In this document: positions 48,431-62,900 of the stretch, piece after piece
Layout: each line of letters begins with the position of its first letter
Numbering within the stretch: position 1 is the stretch's first letter
Source: Liolophura sinensis
Taxonomy: Eukaryota; Mollusca; Polyplacophora; Chitonida; Chitonidae
Length of the DNA stretch: 64,000 nucleotides
Assembly (NCBI RefSeq): GCF_032854445.1
Contig: NC_088307.1
Coordinates: 15,514,017-15,578,016, forward strand
Direction: 5' to 3'
The notes under the pieces: generated by a model
The model's database searches: none
What the model saw: the letters and a program-made list of their open reading frames with translations, nothing else
Told to the model about the DNA's origin: nothing
Program-made: the position numbers and the translations under genes

Positions 48431-50831
48431 AAACTGTATCATTCATTTATATGAAGCATTCCATGTTTCCGCAATTTTCATGGATTATCCACCCGTAACG
48501 GTTGGTATCAATTGAACTATTCAATGTTGTTAGGATTTGGAAGTACTGATGAGATGGGCGGAACTTAAACAACCACAGAGATCAACGTAACTAATCAGCT
48601 GGCCAAGTTATTGTAACGTTAACCACTTTTGAATGACTACAATTTGCTTTTGTGTATCGAGAAAATGACGGTAAAAAAGTAAACGGTAACGTTTTTCAGA
48701 GTCCAATACGATATAGCCTATGTATTACAAAAATGCAGAATATTATTGTACCATAAATATGGCAGGAAATCATAAACTACAACAAAATGACAACTGAATA
48801 CATGGTTGAAATGTTAGTTCCATATTAATAGGTTTTGATCTGGCAGTAAATTTTGCATTTAAAATGACTTGATCATGAGATCTTCGATATACATGTGTGG
48901 AATCCAAACCAATGATAGAGTGGAAAAATATAATTGCAGTATATGGTGCGTGGGATAACAATTGATTTAAAATCATATCATTATGCTATACTTTGACATC
49001 TTTACCAAAGATATTAAATTATATTCACGCCATTTAAAATAAACGCAGCAATTAGCAAGACAATGCCACACATTTTCCACACAAGCTACATCAAAGAATA
49101 AAAATAACCAAAACAACAAAAAATAGGATGCAGTGCTATCAAGTCTCAATGACTGCATAAATTTGGCCAAAATATAAACTACATTTAATAATGTGCACAG
49201 TAAACATAGTTTCATTTCAACATAAGTGTACATTTAATTCAACTCTCCTTATGCATTTAATCAAATAATTTTTTTTTTCTAATAATACACTGTTTTGATC
49301 TCATACAACAGGTGAATCTCGTAAAGATAAACATTCAACAATTCACAAAGAACTCTCAAAATCAAACTTGGGTTAAAATATTGTGTTTAATTTTTGCAAT
49401 AAATACACCATTAAAACTGTTGATAAATAATCACATGTACATCTGTAGATATGTAAGACAATAATGGTGAGTATGATTTAATCAGCAAATACGTGCAAGT
49501 TTATAAATACAATTTAACAACACCTCTTATGAGATACTGATCAACCCCTATATTGCAGTAAAGAACTGTTTTCTTGAAAATAAACAGATCAACAAAACAA
49601 ACAGCTCACTGATTTGTCAAAAATAACTTATTCGTGTTATTAGGATCTTGCACCTGTCATAATTTACACACAAATAGCTATCAGGTCTTGTATACGACAT
49701 GTGATTAGCAATAACAAAAACATGATAGGATATATAATACATTACACAATATATAAGACAGGTTCTATAGCTTTTGACACTAATGATTTGTGACTACTTC
49801 ATACAATCACAACGGTAAGGTAGCTAGTAATTAATTATTTGATTCGCATGACCCTCCTTCTTGCATATTTTTGTGTTCCAAAAAAAATTATAATAATAAA
49901 TAAATAAATATTTAATTCTTTTATCTGCTTCTGGATATTTATATTAAATAAATTTCAGAGCAATAATATCATCTGTCATTCTTATTATATTATGTTGTTT
50001 CCAGTACAGTTTACAAAAACTGATAATTAATAAATAATAAAATTATTATTACTATAATGAGAGAAAGTGATTTTGAGAACAAGGTCATGGGAAACAATTC
50101 AGTTAGCAGTGTCCTAGCTAACAAGCTTTTGGCTGCAATTCCTTTTGCTTTGAAGTATCCACTCAGTGTAAAGAATTGTTTGATGCACTAAACATTTCAT
50201 TATAGACTCAAGTCTACAAAACATATTAATGATCAACAGCACTGAAAACAAACTTCAACCAGAAAAGATAAATTCTACACTCTATTCACATATCAAAATA
50301 AATAAATAAATAAATAAATAAATAAATAGCTGTAAAATTCAGTTTAAGTAAAGCTGCCTAGCATGTATACATATAGTGTGAACAATTAACGCAATACTAA
50401 AAGTTTCACAGTATCTGTTGTTTGGATGTTCGTTCTCAAAACTTTACTCACGCCATAACAATCAACTGCTCACACAATTAAGAAAACAGAAACCTAAAAG
50501 TGGATGCGTGAGAAACAGGAATCAGCAACAAGTTTGACAAAAACATGAACATCATCACAACTTGAGGGTAAAGGGGAAAAATATATATATAACGTACGTC
50601 ACAATAATGCAATAAGTGCAGTTCAAACATGCAACACTTTGGGTATACAAGAGTATTATGTCATACATTGTTCCTGGGGTAATAACATGATAGTAAAAAC
50701 CATCATGTAATCTACTATACACTTGTATGTGTACGTACTTCATCACTTGGATTTGACTAGTACACACTAAAACAGTTTGTTAACCCTAACCGAAAGATGA
50801 CAGAGTTTAATGATATCGTTCACTTCTGTGT
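48431..50831. other. AT-rich region between the convergent genes
   Basis: No exon found. It may include the 3'UTR of the minus-strand kleisin; an ATTAAA on the minus strand (50810-50805) lies 22 bases past its stop. An AAAT-unit run sits near 50290-50330. Confidence 0.4.
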
Positions 50832-50914
50832 TTACCATTCTGAGCCCTGTGCCACATAGATGTCCCCATACGACTCCGCTTGGTAGCATTTCAGTCTGCT
50901 GCTGGCACAAAATT
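50832..50914 (-). CDS. rec8: REC8-like last coding exon
   Basis: Acceptor cttcccgcag. Encodes the end of the winged helix (FCASSRLKCYQAESYGDIYV) and a short tail to the TAA at 50834-50832. Confidence 0.87.
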
Positions 50915-53900
50915 CTGCGGGAAGAAGTCAATGTCATTTCTATGAAGCACTAATAAATACCCCTAAAGAAACAAAACGCTTTTATAAGGGCTGATGAAAG
51001 CAATATACCCGACCTTGACCACACGTATAGGACTGCATTTTGCAAAGCCATGCCAGGATTTAAATTCGGGTCTCTAGGGGCCAAAGTCCAACGCTTTTAA
51101 TACTGACTAAGCCAAAGTCCAGGCTCCGGTTTCTCGAAACTTTCTAAGTTATTTTGCGTAAGCAACATAATACTGTACTTCTGTCGAGAAACACTCCATC
51201 CTGGACTTAAGCAATTTACTGGACATTGGAAGTTTCCTTAAACCGGGCCCAGATTTAGCTGCTTATCCTAAGCATAAAGAGTATAACCTGTTTAACGTTC
51301 AGGAGCGCCTCTGAGAAACGTAATTATGACTTTAAATCCACCAAAAACAAGATGTTTACCACCCTAGCCAATCTCCAGCCGCCCAGTACAGCTCACCGAG
51401 TGACGCCACGCACGTGATAGATGGCCACCCAAGTCTAGCTGGCCTTTAGTAGTTGTGAATTGATTTACACTGTCAAGCAACACGGTTACTTTTTGGATTG
51501 TTTCAAGTTTTAATCGTCCTCTATAGCAGGCTAGAAACCGCTAGCATTGCTGAGCTGTCAGACGGCCATTGCGTTGTTGTCCACAGTTTACAATTTGTTA
51601 GAAGCTCACTCATTGGTCCACATGAGGGATACTGCTAGTGGGACAGCGTGTATCAAAGCGGCATTCACTGGAAGTAGTCACGTGGCTGTATCTACTTTTT
51701 TTGACTTTCACTTTACCGGCATACCAAAGATTGATCGAACTAATGATGAATTAACTCCCGCTTTGTTTTACACCCACCAAGTCCTATCACCAGAGTTTGT
51801 ATGCATATATTTAAAGTCTAACTTTTCCTCCATGCTGTTATAAGTTAGCTGCCTGCCAGGGTTTTTGTTTATCCCAACTCAGCCCGCCAAAGATTTGGCT
51901 GTGTTTGATGAGTATAAAACCATCCGCCTTGCACCGTGAATCCACGCTTTCCTGAGGGCCCCATTATCTGGAAACTTGAAAAAACTAACTCCAGGGTTCT
52001 TCAAAGACCCATTTTTAACAACCGTATGAAGAACAGCAAACCATTTCGTGGAGAAATTTGATACGCTTGTCGTGACTCAGGTGGATTTTTACCACTGAAC
52101 TAAATGGCGAAGCTCTCACAGCTCGTAAAGGTTGGACTTGTATGACGTCATTCGGTGTAGACTACTGAGTGTTGGCGGCAAAAATGCATAAACCCAACCT
52201 CATTATCTAGTGATGTTAATGCCATACTGTACTTTTTTCAAATATTTTTTCACACCCAATTTAACAATATATATCAGGGTAGCTAATTATGAATAAATAA
52301 CCAATCTGGACACTAATCCTTTAATTATAAATTAAACTGAACAGGGATTTGATTCATCTTAAGTTACAAATCTTTATATAACCACCGTGATACCCCTTTA
52401 TCCACAGACTTACACAACGAGACAAAACAAGACCTAAATCTAGTATTTTTGGCCAAAAATTCTTGCATTTCAGATTTACACATCTTCAAATTATGTTTAT
52501 GAAACCTAAATGCCTGCAAAAGTACAGCGAATCAACACAAACATAACCCCTCACACTGGAACTATATGTATAGACAATTAGCTAAAACCACCTTAGTTCT
52601 TTAGTACAGAATAAAAAAACCAAGCAAATAAATAAATAAATCATGTGATTTATTGACATGCAGAAGGCACATTATTCTCACAGGTGTTAATTCTTTGAGA
52701 AACTTAAATATGCTGCTTTTAGTAGCTGTCTTTAAAAACTTACCTAGTATTTTACTGAAGGTTTTGGCTGCAGTCAGCCGTGATGTAGAACTAGGAGGGC
52801 AGATGTCCTGAAATGTTGTATACACCTCAGAGGCAGTTTGTCTGGATACGGCACTACAAAACAGCATTGAAAAGTTCACTGTTTATAGACTGTGAAGACA
52901 CAATAAAAATCTGTAGCTTAATTTTTATTGGCATTTTCGAATGTTGCACACCAACACTATGTTACTTGTAAATACCCTTGGATTTTTTGGGGGTTTTGAT
53001 ATAGTTACTAACATCAACTGATAATAATGTTGTTGTGTTTTTCAATTAACAAGTTTGGGACCGGTAGACCCAGGATCAATCCTTGATCGAGTCACACCTA
53101 AGACTTTAAAAGAGGAAGTTGTCACTTCCTCGCTTGACGTTCAGCATGAAGGGGGTAGTGCAACGACTGGTTGACCCCTATCAGTATAATGGCTCGGGCG
53201 GGGCCGCTTACTTGCCTTCGGTAAGTCGTCTCAGTGAAGCAGCACTAAATAAAAGAGCGGTGGAAATCCGTCGTGAAACAAGGAGGCACATTACACGTAC
53301 ATGCACCCTAAGGATTCCTTCGTCGTCATATGACTGAAAAATTGTTGAGTACGATGTTAAACCCCAAGCACTCACTCACTCACTGAATTAACAAGTTTAG
53401 TTTCCCCAAGATGCAAGAAATGCAAATGGCACAGCATCATGCAAGTTTCTAAGTACCTGGTTAACACTGAAGAAAACTTCTTGTTGACAACAAAAGAACG
53501 TTTGCTTTAGGCCACTGGCCACAAGATATAGAAACAAATAATGCAGGACATTTCTTCGTTTGTTTTTTTTTTTTTTTTACTTTTCATGATTCATTATTTA
53601 TTTATTTATCAAACTGCTCGTTGCTATACACAATTCTCAAGAATTTTTCACTCGTACTATGGCAGTCAGTTTTATGGGTGAAAGAAAACAGCTGCCTGGC
53701 AAAAACCCCAACCTTTGGCATGTTACTGACAAACTTTCCCACATGACACTTGTGAAAGACAGGTGGCCTTCAACAGCTCCTCTTTTGAAGACAAAAAGTT
53801 AATGGGAATTCTGTACTTGTGTAGTTTTTCAAGGCTGGCTGAAGTTGTGTAAAGCCTACCTGATCAACTCTTCCTCTACCTGCGTGCTTGGCATCTCTCT

Positions 53901-56900
53901 CATTGTCTCCATGGCCGGCATCTGTACCTCCTCCTCCAGAACCTCAGGTAAGACGTACAGCTGCTTTCCTACGTGCCGAGAATGGTCAGAAAGGTCACCG
54001 TCTGACTGATCCACCTGCAAATCCGCCATCTCGTCGCCGCTGGATGTGCCTACAGACACCCTGAGCACAAAAAATAAAAATCCACTGATGATAGTTCATG
54101 CAATATCACCTTTCTGTAAGAATTATTTTCTGGGAGATTTATGCATGGCTATTTAGGGCTTTTTTTTTCATCACCATGGAAACCCTTTATACAGTTGATG
54201 AAATCGAGAATGATTTATTTTTTTATCTGACTGGAGTTTTACGCCGTGCTCACGAATATTTCACTTATACCAGGGCGGCCAGCATTATGGTGGGAGGAAA
54301 CCGGACAGAGCCCGGTGAAACCCCACAACCATTCGCAGGTTGCTGGAAGACCTTCCCACGTACGGCCGAAGAGGATGCCAGCCTCAGCTGGACTTGAACT
54401 CACAGCAACCACATTGGTGAGAGGCTCCTGGGTCATTAGCTCCACTAGTGCGCTAACCAACAGAGCCACAGAGGCCCCTAAATCGTGAATGAAGTTGTGA
54501 GTACATGAATAACATTTAAAATTGAAATTACTGTTGTGGGACAAGGGGCATTGGTCACATGGTTAGTGTTTGAGTGCCATTAGCATGTTGGTTAATAGCT
54601 CAGAAAGGAGACAGCCTGAGACTGTTGATGCCCGATCGCTTTAAGGACTAAAGGATAATATATACTATAAACCAAACAGTACAGTTGTAAGAAAAATGAA
54701 GAAAACATATGCGCAAAAGTTAGAGGCTTATTTTATATTTCCAAATAACCCACACTATTTTAAATTTCTGTCAATGTTCAGAAATAACCACAACGAGGTC
54801 ATCGATGAACATACTGGGAACGCCGGACCAGCTTTGTGTCCCCAATTTCTGCTCTCCCCACGACAAAGTTGTTTGACAGCTTTTGACGGCGGTTAAGTTC
54901 ATTTGTAGTGAAAATAAAACCAACTGGAAATCACCTTCTCTTACAACACAGGAGGCCTGACAAACCTTTTGATATACAAGCAAGGCTGCAGTGAATCAAA
55001 AACACCTGGCTGAAGACTCATGGACCACCATGTCTGCCAAGGTAGTAGCAACTTTCAGCAGGGGCTGTTAGGCTCATGGCCTGCTCTAATGCGGTATACT
55101 GCAGGTGAACACCACCGGTGTAATACTGCCACTGACTTACATCCGTCTTTTAAAGGCACAAACAGAATAAAAATGAAGCAAGCTTCAGGAGAAAAACAAC
55201 TGAAAGCTCTTCACCCACAGGCAAAGTTTATGAGAACATTATTCAAGTAATGTTTTATTAGTTCTTAGTAATAAAGACCAATTGCAACATTTTAAGTGGT
55301 GTTTGGAGTGAGAAAATTTTCTTGTGACTTTAGAATCCCTAAGATATAAAGCCCACCATTATATTCAATCATCTGACTTCAATCAATTGTTCCTAAAAAG
55401 AAGACAAAAACATGACAGCATTTTATGCATAGTTTTCAGTTGACCATCTGACGAGTTTTTCTTGAATTTTTAAAACTTTCTTTCACTTCATTATCTACAA
55501 AAAAGAACCTCCTCACGGACTTACTTAGGTCGTTTTCGTGGCAGTTGTTCCTCTCCTGCTGACCTTTCGTGGATGTCTCTGTCAAGGGACAGTGATGTGT
55601 TGTCCAGCTGACGGCTTCTCTCCAGGGTCAGGGAAGCTTCTCGAAGGATCTCTATGGACTGACCAGTCACATCCTGAATTCTTGTCATCTGTGGGTAAAT
55701 TTCAGTGAACAAGTAGGTAAATATCTCTGAACACGTTAGGTAAATTTCCACAAAGAAAGACAGGTAAATACCCGTGAACAGATCTGGTAAATATCCATGA
55801 AGAAGTCAGATAAATATCAGTGAACACATCAGGTAAATATCCATGAAGAAGTCAGATAAATATCAGTGAACACATCGGGTAAATATCCATGAACACGTGT
55901 GATAAATATCAGATAACAAGTCAGGTAACCATCCATAAACATGTCCAGTAAATATCAGATAACATGTCTGGTAAATATCTGAAAAAAAAGGAAGTCATGG
56001 AAATATCTGTGAACATGTCCGGTAAATTTCCGCGCAGAAAGTCAGGCAAATGGCTGCCGACAAGTCAGGTAATTAACTGTAAACATATCAGGTAAATACA
56101 TTTATCTGTAAACAAGTCCAGTAGATATCATAAAACAAATGACACATGGAATGTAAAACCAGTCCCTGCCAAATGTAATTATGCCACTTAACACTGTTTG
56201 ACCCTAAGTTCAGGATGATAAATTTTACCTACAAGTGCATTTATCTATTTATTTGATTGTTGCTTAATGCCACACGCAGGAATTTTTCAGTTGGCAGCGA
56301 GTATTACGAGCGGAGGGAACCAGTGTGCACAGGTAAAACCACTGATAAGTTTTGGACAAACTTTCCAACGTGATGTGCTGATATGTACAGTGTATTACTG
56401 GAAGGCAAGTGGTCTTCAAGGTATATTAAACTGCCCAAATTGCCACTATTATTAACGAACTGACACCAAGGCCTTACAAGCAGTGAGAGCCTGGCCAATA
56501 TGCACATTCCCTGTCCATATCTGAGATTTAAAACTGTGGAATTAAACTTCACAGTATACAACATGTAACAAGGAAGTTTTGTTCAAATAATCACAAATTT
56601 TCACCAAACTTGTAAATTCTGAATTGTAAGTGAAGTTACATATACACAGGCAAGAATATAATTGAGGTTGTAGACAAGGTATGATAAACAACAACAAAAA
56701 CTGATGGGCATGGAATAATAGACAACACAGAATGAAAAGCAAAAAATGCAATTAATATAGGGTGATAGAGTTCGTATTCTCTTAAAAGGTGTACATTGTA
56801 AATGTTTTATTAAATTTTATTTACAGAGAAAAGATATTTGCAGGAAAGAAATAGTGTTTTCAATGTTTCTCTCTCAAGTTATGTACAATTTTATTAAAAG

Positions 56901-59900
56901 TAACATGTCCTGCAAAGAGATATTGTTTTGATGTATTAATCAGATTTTTTCGTCTGGAAAATGGATTTACAAAGAAGGAACATATTTCTACATTTAAAAT
57001 ACATAACAGTGGGCTCAAGTTCAAAATTAAGATAATTATAAATGGCTATTATTAAGAAAGCTTGTTTCCTAAGGGGCCCTATCCTGCCCTGTCATGTCCT
57101 GTAGAAGGCACTTGAAAGTCCTTCAGTTGGTTACTGGACAAAGCTTATAGCTGCTGTAATCACACAAAGCTTACCTCCGCAGATTCTGTTACTGTAACAT
57201 CCACCACAGCCTGCCTCTGTTCCTCTTCAGATGTACTTGATCTCTCAACTGATATATAAAAACAATTGTCACAATATGTGATGACTGACTGATTGGTGTC
57301 CAGTGCCATGTTCACAAAATTTCACTTTATTTGACAGACAGAAGTCAGGTTTATGGGTGGAGGAAATTAAAGTGCCCAGAGGTTAAGCGTCTAGTCACTC
57401 TGGTATTTAATGGAATTTCATATGATAATATATGCATTTTCAACCACCAGAATATAGTTTTGGAAATACTGAACAGGGTTCATGCAACATGGTATCTGAT
57501 AAATTCCAGGACTTTCCAGGACCCTTTCAGATAGAATTCCAGGACTTTTCCAGGATTTTTTTAGACTTTCAGCCCTGCGTAGTGCTTTCCACTTTTATAG
57601 CAAACATTTGATCATTTACAGAGAGTCAAATAAGAACTCATGGGCAGGGTTTAAGAAACAAATAAGAGGAGGTCAAACCTAACTTGTTTTAATTTGATTA
57701 TACAGGTATAGGGAACATACCAAATCCATCTACGCCACTGGACTTGCTAGTTTATATCAGCAGCTAGTTTACAAGAGGTAAGCATGTAATACTGGAAAGC
57801 CACATTATAAAGAGAAAGTTGGTCAGTTTCTAATCTGGTCATTATAATCCGCCCCAAAGAATCTGTCAGTAAATCTCTGCATAAAATTTCACTGACAATG
57901 GAATAGTGGTTTTCTTGAAACCTACAATGACTTTAGATAACAGGTCAAATGTTTGAAAGCAGCAATCCAAGCTAGGCGACCTGCCCTTCAGTGAATCTTT
58001 GTATGATATTTCACTGAATATGCTCGGTTGTTTTGGAGAAAAGGAACATAATGCACTCTGACCTAAGAAATTAAGCATTGTTAAAAAGTTAAAAGCTTTA
58101 TTAGCAATTTTTTAAGCGACACGTACATTTTCCTTGATTCTTTAATATTGTCTACCTTATTTGGCCACTTAGAATCTTTTTTTCAGCGAAGTTTGATTAA
58201 TTTCTCAACAGAAAATCTTAAATGCTAGCATCAAAAGCATCATTTTAAGACCTTCATGTGGGCTAAAAATGACTACCAAAAATTAGGTGAAATACAGTAG
58301 GCTGGAGATCATTTGGATGGAAAATAATTTTTCCAAGCTTTTGAACATACACTAAGAAATTTCTGTGTCTAGTAATGCCTCCGCCCAACCCATTAATAAA
58401 CAGTACTTAAAAAACATTCGGGGGGCCTTCGAGGCTCAGTCGGTTAGCGCACTAGCACAGCATAATGACCCAGGAGCCTCTCACCAATGCGGTTGCTGTG
58501 AGTTCAAATCCAGCTCGTGTTGGCTTCCTCTACTGGGAAGGTCTGCCAGCAACCTGCGGATGGTTGTGGGTTTCCCCAGGGATATGCCCGGTTTCCTCCC
58601 ACCATAATGCTGGTCGCCATTGTATAAGTGAAATATTCTTGAGTACGGCCTATGACACCAATCAAATAAATAAATAAATAAAAAACATTCAACTCACCTG
58701 AGAGATCAGGCACTGTCCATATAGGATGGTCAATGTCAGAAGAGGTCTCCATAAACTCAGTCGGGTAGGCGTTACGACTCCACAGGTAACTTAGGGATGA
58801 GCTTCTGAGAGCTGAAATAAAAAATACTCCTTAAATGATTTATTCATTGATTTCATTGATGTTTGGTTGACAAACTGGTATAAAATCTGACTATGCACAT
58901 TTTTCCACCAGAAGGCCATGAAGTAAGCAAATCAATACATATACACAGAAAATGAGGTAATCTGGGACAAACACAAAGGTCTCCCACAGGACAAAAAAAA
59001 AATCAGATTTTCATACCTTTCCTTCCTGGCCTTTTGAATACATCAGTCAGGGGCACTGATCCAATTTCAGGGAGTTCCTTAAATGAGGGCAAATTTCAAA
59101 TAAGAAATTCCACATGGATTCCGCATTCAAAACCAATTACACGGGTTGTTTTTCGGTTAAATATTCCAATATATCAATAACTAAAACAGTCAGCATAAAA
59201 TTAAGATTTACTGAAGAAATGAAAATTCTAAGAAAAAGAATGATGATATTTTCAATATTAAAAAAAATATCAATATAGGAATGTATGTACTGTATCAGAT
59301 TAATCAAAGCATTCAGTTGTGACAGGGTGACTTACAAATGGCCGGCAGGTTGTCTCTGAACTATTCAGGTTCTCTCGCATCACAGCTTTGGGAATCTGTG
59401 TGTCTCTGTCGATGAACGGGAGTCTACGTTTGTGTCGGGCACGGCGTGGGCTGGGCGTGGCCGTGGGGGACAATTCCAGTGCCAGACTGGAGCGCTGTAC
59501 ATTGTGGAATGGCAGAGTTTATATCTTGAATACATGTATGTCTGACAGTTAACCTGGTGCATGGAGGATAAGCCTACACTTGTTGAAGTGAAAGACAGCA
59601 TCTGACTCATGTTTATGTCAACTGAAAAACTACCATTCAAAGTATCTTAGACTTAAACTTAGACTTTTAGATTTCTTTCAACCCAGTAAATATTGAGTGA
59701 AACTTCATCTTGATATAGTTTCAGCGCGTCTCGGTTACGGACAGCAAAGGTGTTATCACATTTACTCTACATGTAGCTCTCTAGCCTCGAAGACATTTTT
59801 TGCATTATGGTCAAAGCTCTAGCCAATGGCAGATTAAAGTTGTGGACTTTGGACGTGAAGGACCAAGGGATAAATAGCTTTCTCGGAAATTGGACATACA

Positions 59901-62900
59901 GGAAGGATATTTCTTCCACTGCTTGAACTGTTGATACAGTACGCATGCTATGTCATTTACAGTTTAAGTATCATGTAGAACCACAGGCAGGGTATTCCTG
60001 GTTCAGGTCCTAACCTGTGGAGTGGCTGTCCCGGTGATTTTGACTCCTGTTAAATGTTTACAAAATTACAATAGAATTGTTGTACAAACAGATTCATGCT
60101 CAATTATGAAACAAATGGAAATAAATATAAGCATCACCCAGGCTGATCTACTGGTTTCAGAGATGAGAGCAGTGCTGACCTGGTTATCGCGGACGTCAGA
60201 GAACACGGCTTAAACACTTTCAATACCTTTTTTCAATACTTTTACTGTATTTTATAAAAGAAAAAAAAAAAAAAAAAAGACCATCCCTGTATGCAAGAAA
60301 GACACAGGAGCAAAATTTTAATTCTTCATTTTTAATAAATTCAGAGAAAAAATAACTATGTCATAAGAATTAATTAATTTTCAGCGCTCTCCAGTGAGAT
60401 GCCATCTTCTCATTCCCATAAACCTTTGGCATCCCTAATGAATTTTTCACTGACTCTGATATTTGTTATTTAGAATCTGCTGACTAAACCCTCAAATAAA
60501 CGACAAAAAATGTCTTTTTTACAAATTGAACAGCATGTCCAAGTAGGCCTAGAGTCTACTGGAGAGATACATGCGGTTTGGGCCGAGACAGTGTGCTATT
60601 GTCTGACATAATCTGTCATTGAATATTACACAGCTTGTAAGTCAACCAATTTCACACCTGTGGTAATCCCTAAATGATGCACACCTATCCCACAACACTG
60701 TGTGAAATGGCCTTTAAATACACATAACTAAATTCCTGTAAACGATCTCAAAATTATGTTTTATGCAGTAGTTCTGTGTTGTCGTATGTTACTTCATGGA
60801 GTGAATGGGTAAAGGCTACATCACAGCTTAAGCGGTGCAAACTAATAACAATGTGTTTGATTGCATAAAATTCTCTAAATGTCTGCCTCGATTCACACCA
60901 GCCATTTGTGCAGTCCTGTCATTTTGATCTACATGCTATTTGGGGGTCCTCCGTGGCTCAGTTGGTTAGTGCCCTAGTGCAGCGTAATGACCCATGTGCC
61001 TCTCACCAATGAGGTCGCTGTCAGTTCAAGCCCAGCTCATGATGGCTTCCTCTCCGATCATACATGGGAAGGTCCTCAGCACCCTGCAGATGATCGTGTG
61101 TTTCTCTCAGGCTCTGCCCAGTTTCCTCCCACCACAATGCTGGCTGCCATCATATAATTGAAATATTCTTGAGTACGGTGTTAAACACCAATCAAATGAA
61201 TAAATACATGCTATTTGGTGAAATCTCATTAAAATGATAAAGTATGATACTTTTTAGAAAGCTTGAGAATCCTGCTTTAGATTGAAATATGTTTTAGCAA
61301 GGTGCTGTCCTGTTCTTCAACTAATGAGGTATACAACTATTCCTTTTTTTCGCAGTCAGTCTTTTATTACCTTAATTTCATGGTTTATAAAATATGAATT
61401 TGCATGTCCATAAAGCCTTGCCTGGTCAATACACATTTTAGGGCATCATTAGAAATATATTCGCAGACGGTAACCAGACCTTCTAAAGTCAGCCCTACAG
61501 CCACGACTGTAAACTTTTTACTGGCCTTATAAGAATGACATTTTGTTTTTAATTATTCTCCCTATATTAGTTTATATTAAATTACCTATCTCTTTTATTA
61601 GGCCGAATAAAACCCACTTGCTCCCAACAAAGAATTGTTATGGATGGCTTTACCTTTCGTTTTCTCCTCCTCGTATCAGGAGATGGTACCCTGGGAGTGA
61701 TTCCTGGTGATGGGGGGCGGGCCTGACGTATCATGGTGGGTTGCAACAAGGAAACATGCACACCTGCAATCGGAGTCTCTTCCAGTGGAGGCAAGAGATC
61801 TCTAGAATTAAAAAAAAAAATTTGTATAAGGTTTAGGGATAGGGGCCCACTTGCATGAAGCCCTCTTAACTTTAAGAGCATGCAACTACCATGGCAACCA
61901 GCACTGTGGTTATAGTAACGTGCTCTTAACGTTAAAAGGGCTTCGTGCAAGTAGGCCCAGGGAATTTAATCTGTACGATTCAATTGAAAGTGCAATTTTA
62001 CATATGAGTGAGTGAGTGAGTGAGTGCTTGGGGTTTAACGTTGTGCTCAACAATTTTCAGTCACATGACGACGAAGGAATCTTTAGAGTGTATGTGATGT
62101 ACCTCCTTGTTGCAGGACGGATTTCCACCACTCTTTAATCTAGAGCTGCTTCACCGAGACGACTTACAAAAGGGAAGTAAGCCGCTCGCCCAAGCCATTA
62201 TACTGATACTGGTCAACCAGTCGTTGCACTCTTCCCTTCATGCTGAACACCAAGCGAAGAAGCTACAATTTCCTCTTTTTAAAGTCTTAGGTGTGAATCC
62301 ACCCAGGATTGATCCTTGATCTACTGCTCCCGAAGCGTACACTCTACCAACTGTGCTATCCGGGCTGGTTTTTACATAGGAAGCTTTTGGCAAAATAAAG
62401 CGATTTAGATATCCTTTAATGGAATCCCATTCACCAGCCTTCTATTACTTGGAATAACCACATTTAACTAATAATAAACATGGCAAATCCATCCACAAAT
62501 TTTATCTGCATATTTCAAAATGAAGCCATACAGGAATTGACTGGTTATCATAGAGTGGAAAGCAAGAATAAATCTGATACACAAAGAATCTGTTAATCCA
62601 ACGTCTAAATGTAAGGTTTTTCAGAACCCAGAATTCTTTGAGGGAGGTAACACTCAGTTATGTGAAGGCTACTTTTGGAGGGGCATATCAGTATAATCAG
62701 GATAACTGACAACTTGTGCAGAAGAATACAGCCTTCACCTCACCATACCTCCACTCTGTCATGCTCTCTGATGATATACCTTTTTGACGTCCCTGTCAGA
62801 CTGAGGTGTTGTATGGGAGTACGGACAGCCTGTGAAGGGGAGGTAACTCTCAGTTATGAGAAGGNNNNNNNNNNNNNNNNNNNNNNNNNNNNNNNNNNNN

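Noticed and set aside
51547-51843. 98-codon plus-strand frame in a REC8-like intron
   Set aside because: No known motif; slightly GC-rich repeat-like surroundings.
58365-58607. 80-codon plus-strand frame
   Set aside because: Lies across a SINE A copy.
38969-61000. tRNA-like sequences with box A and box B motifs
   Set aside because: They are heads of SINE copies with shared bodies, tails and target duplications, not tRNA genes.
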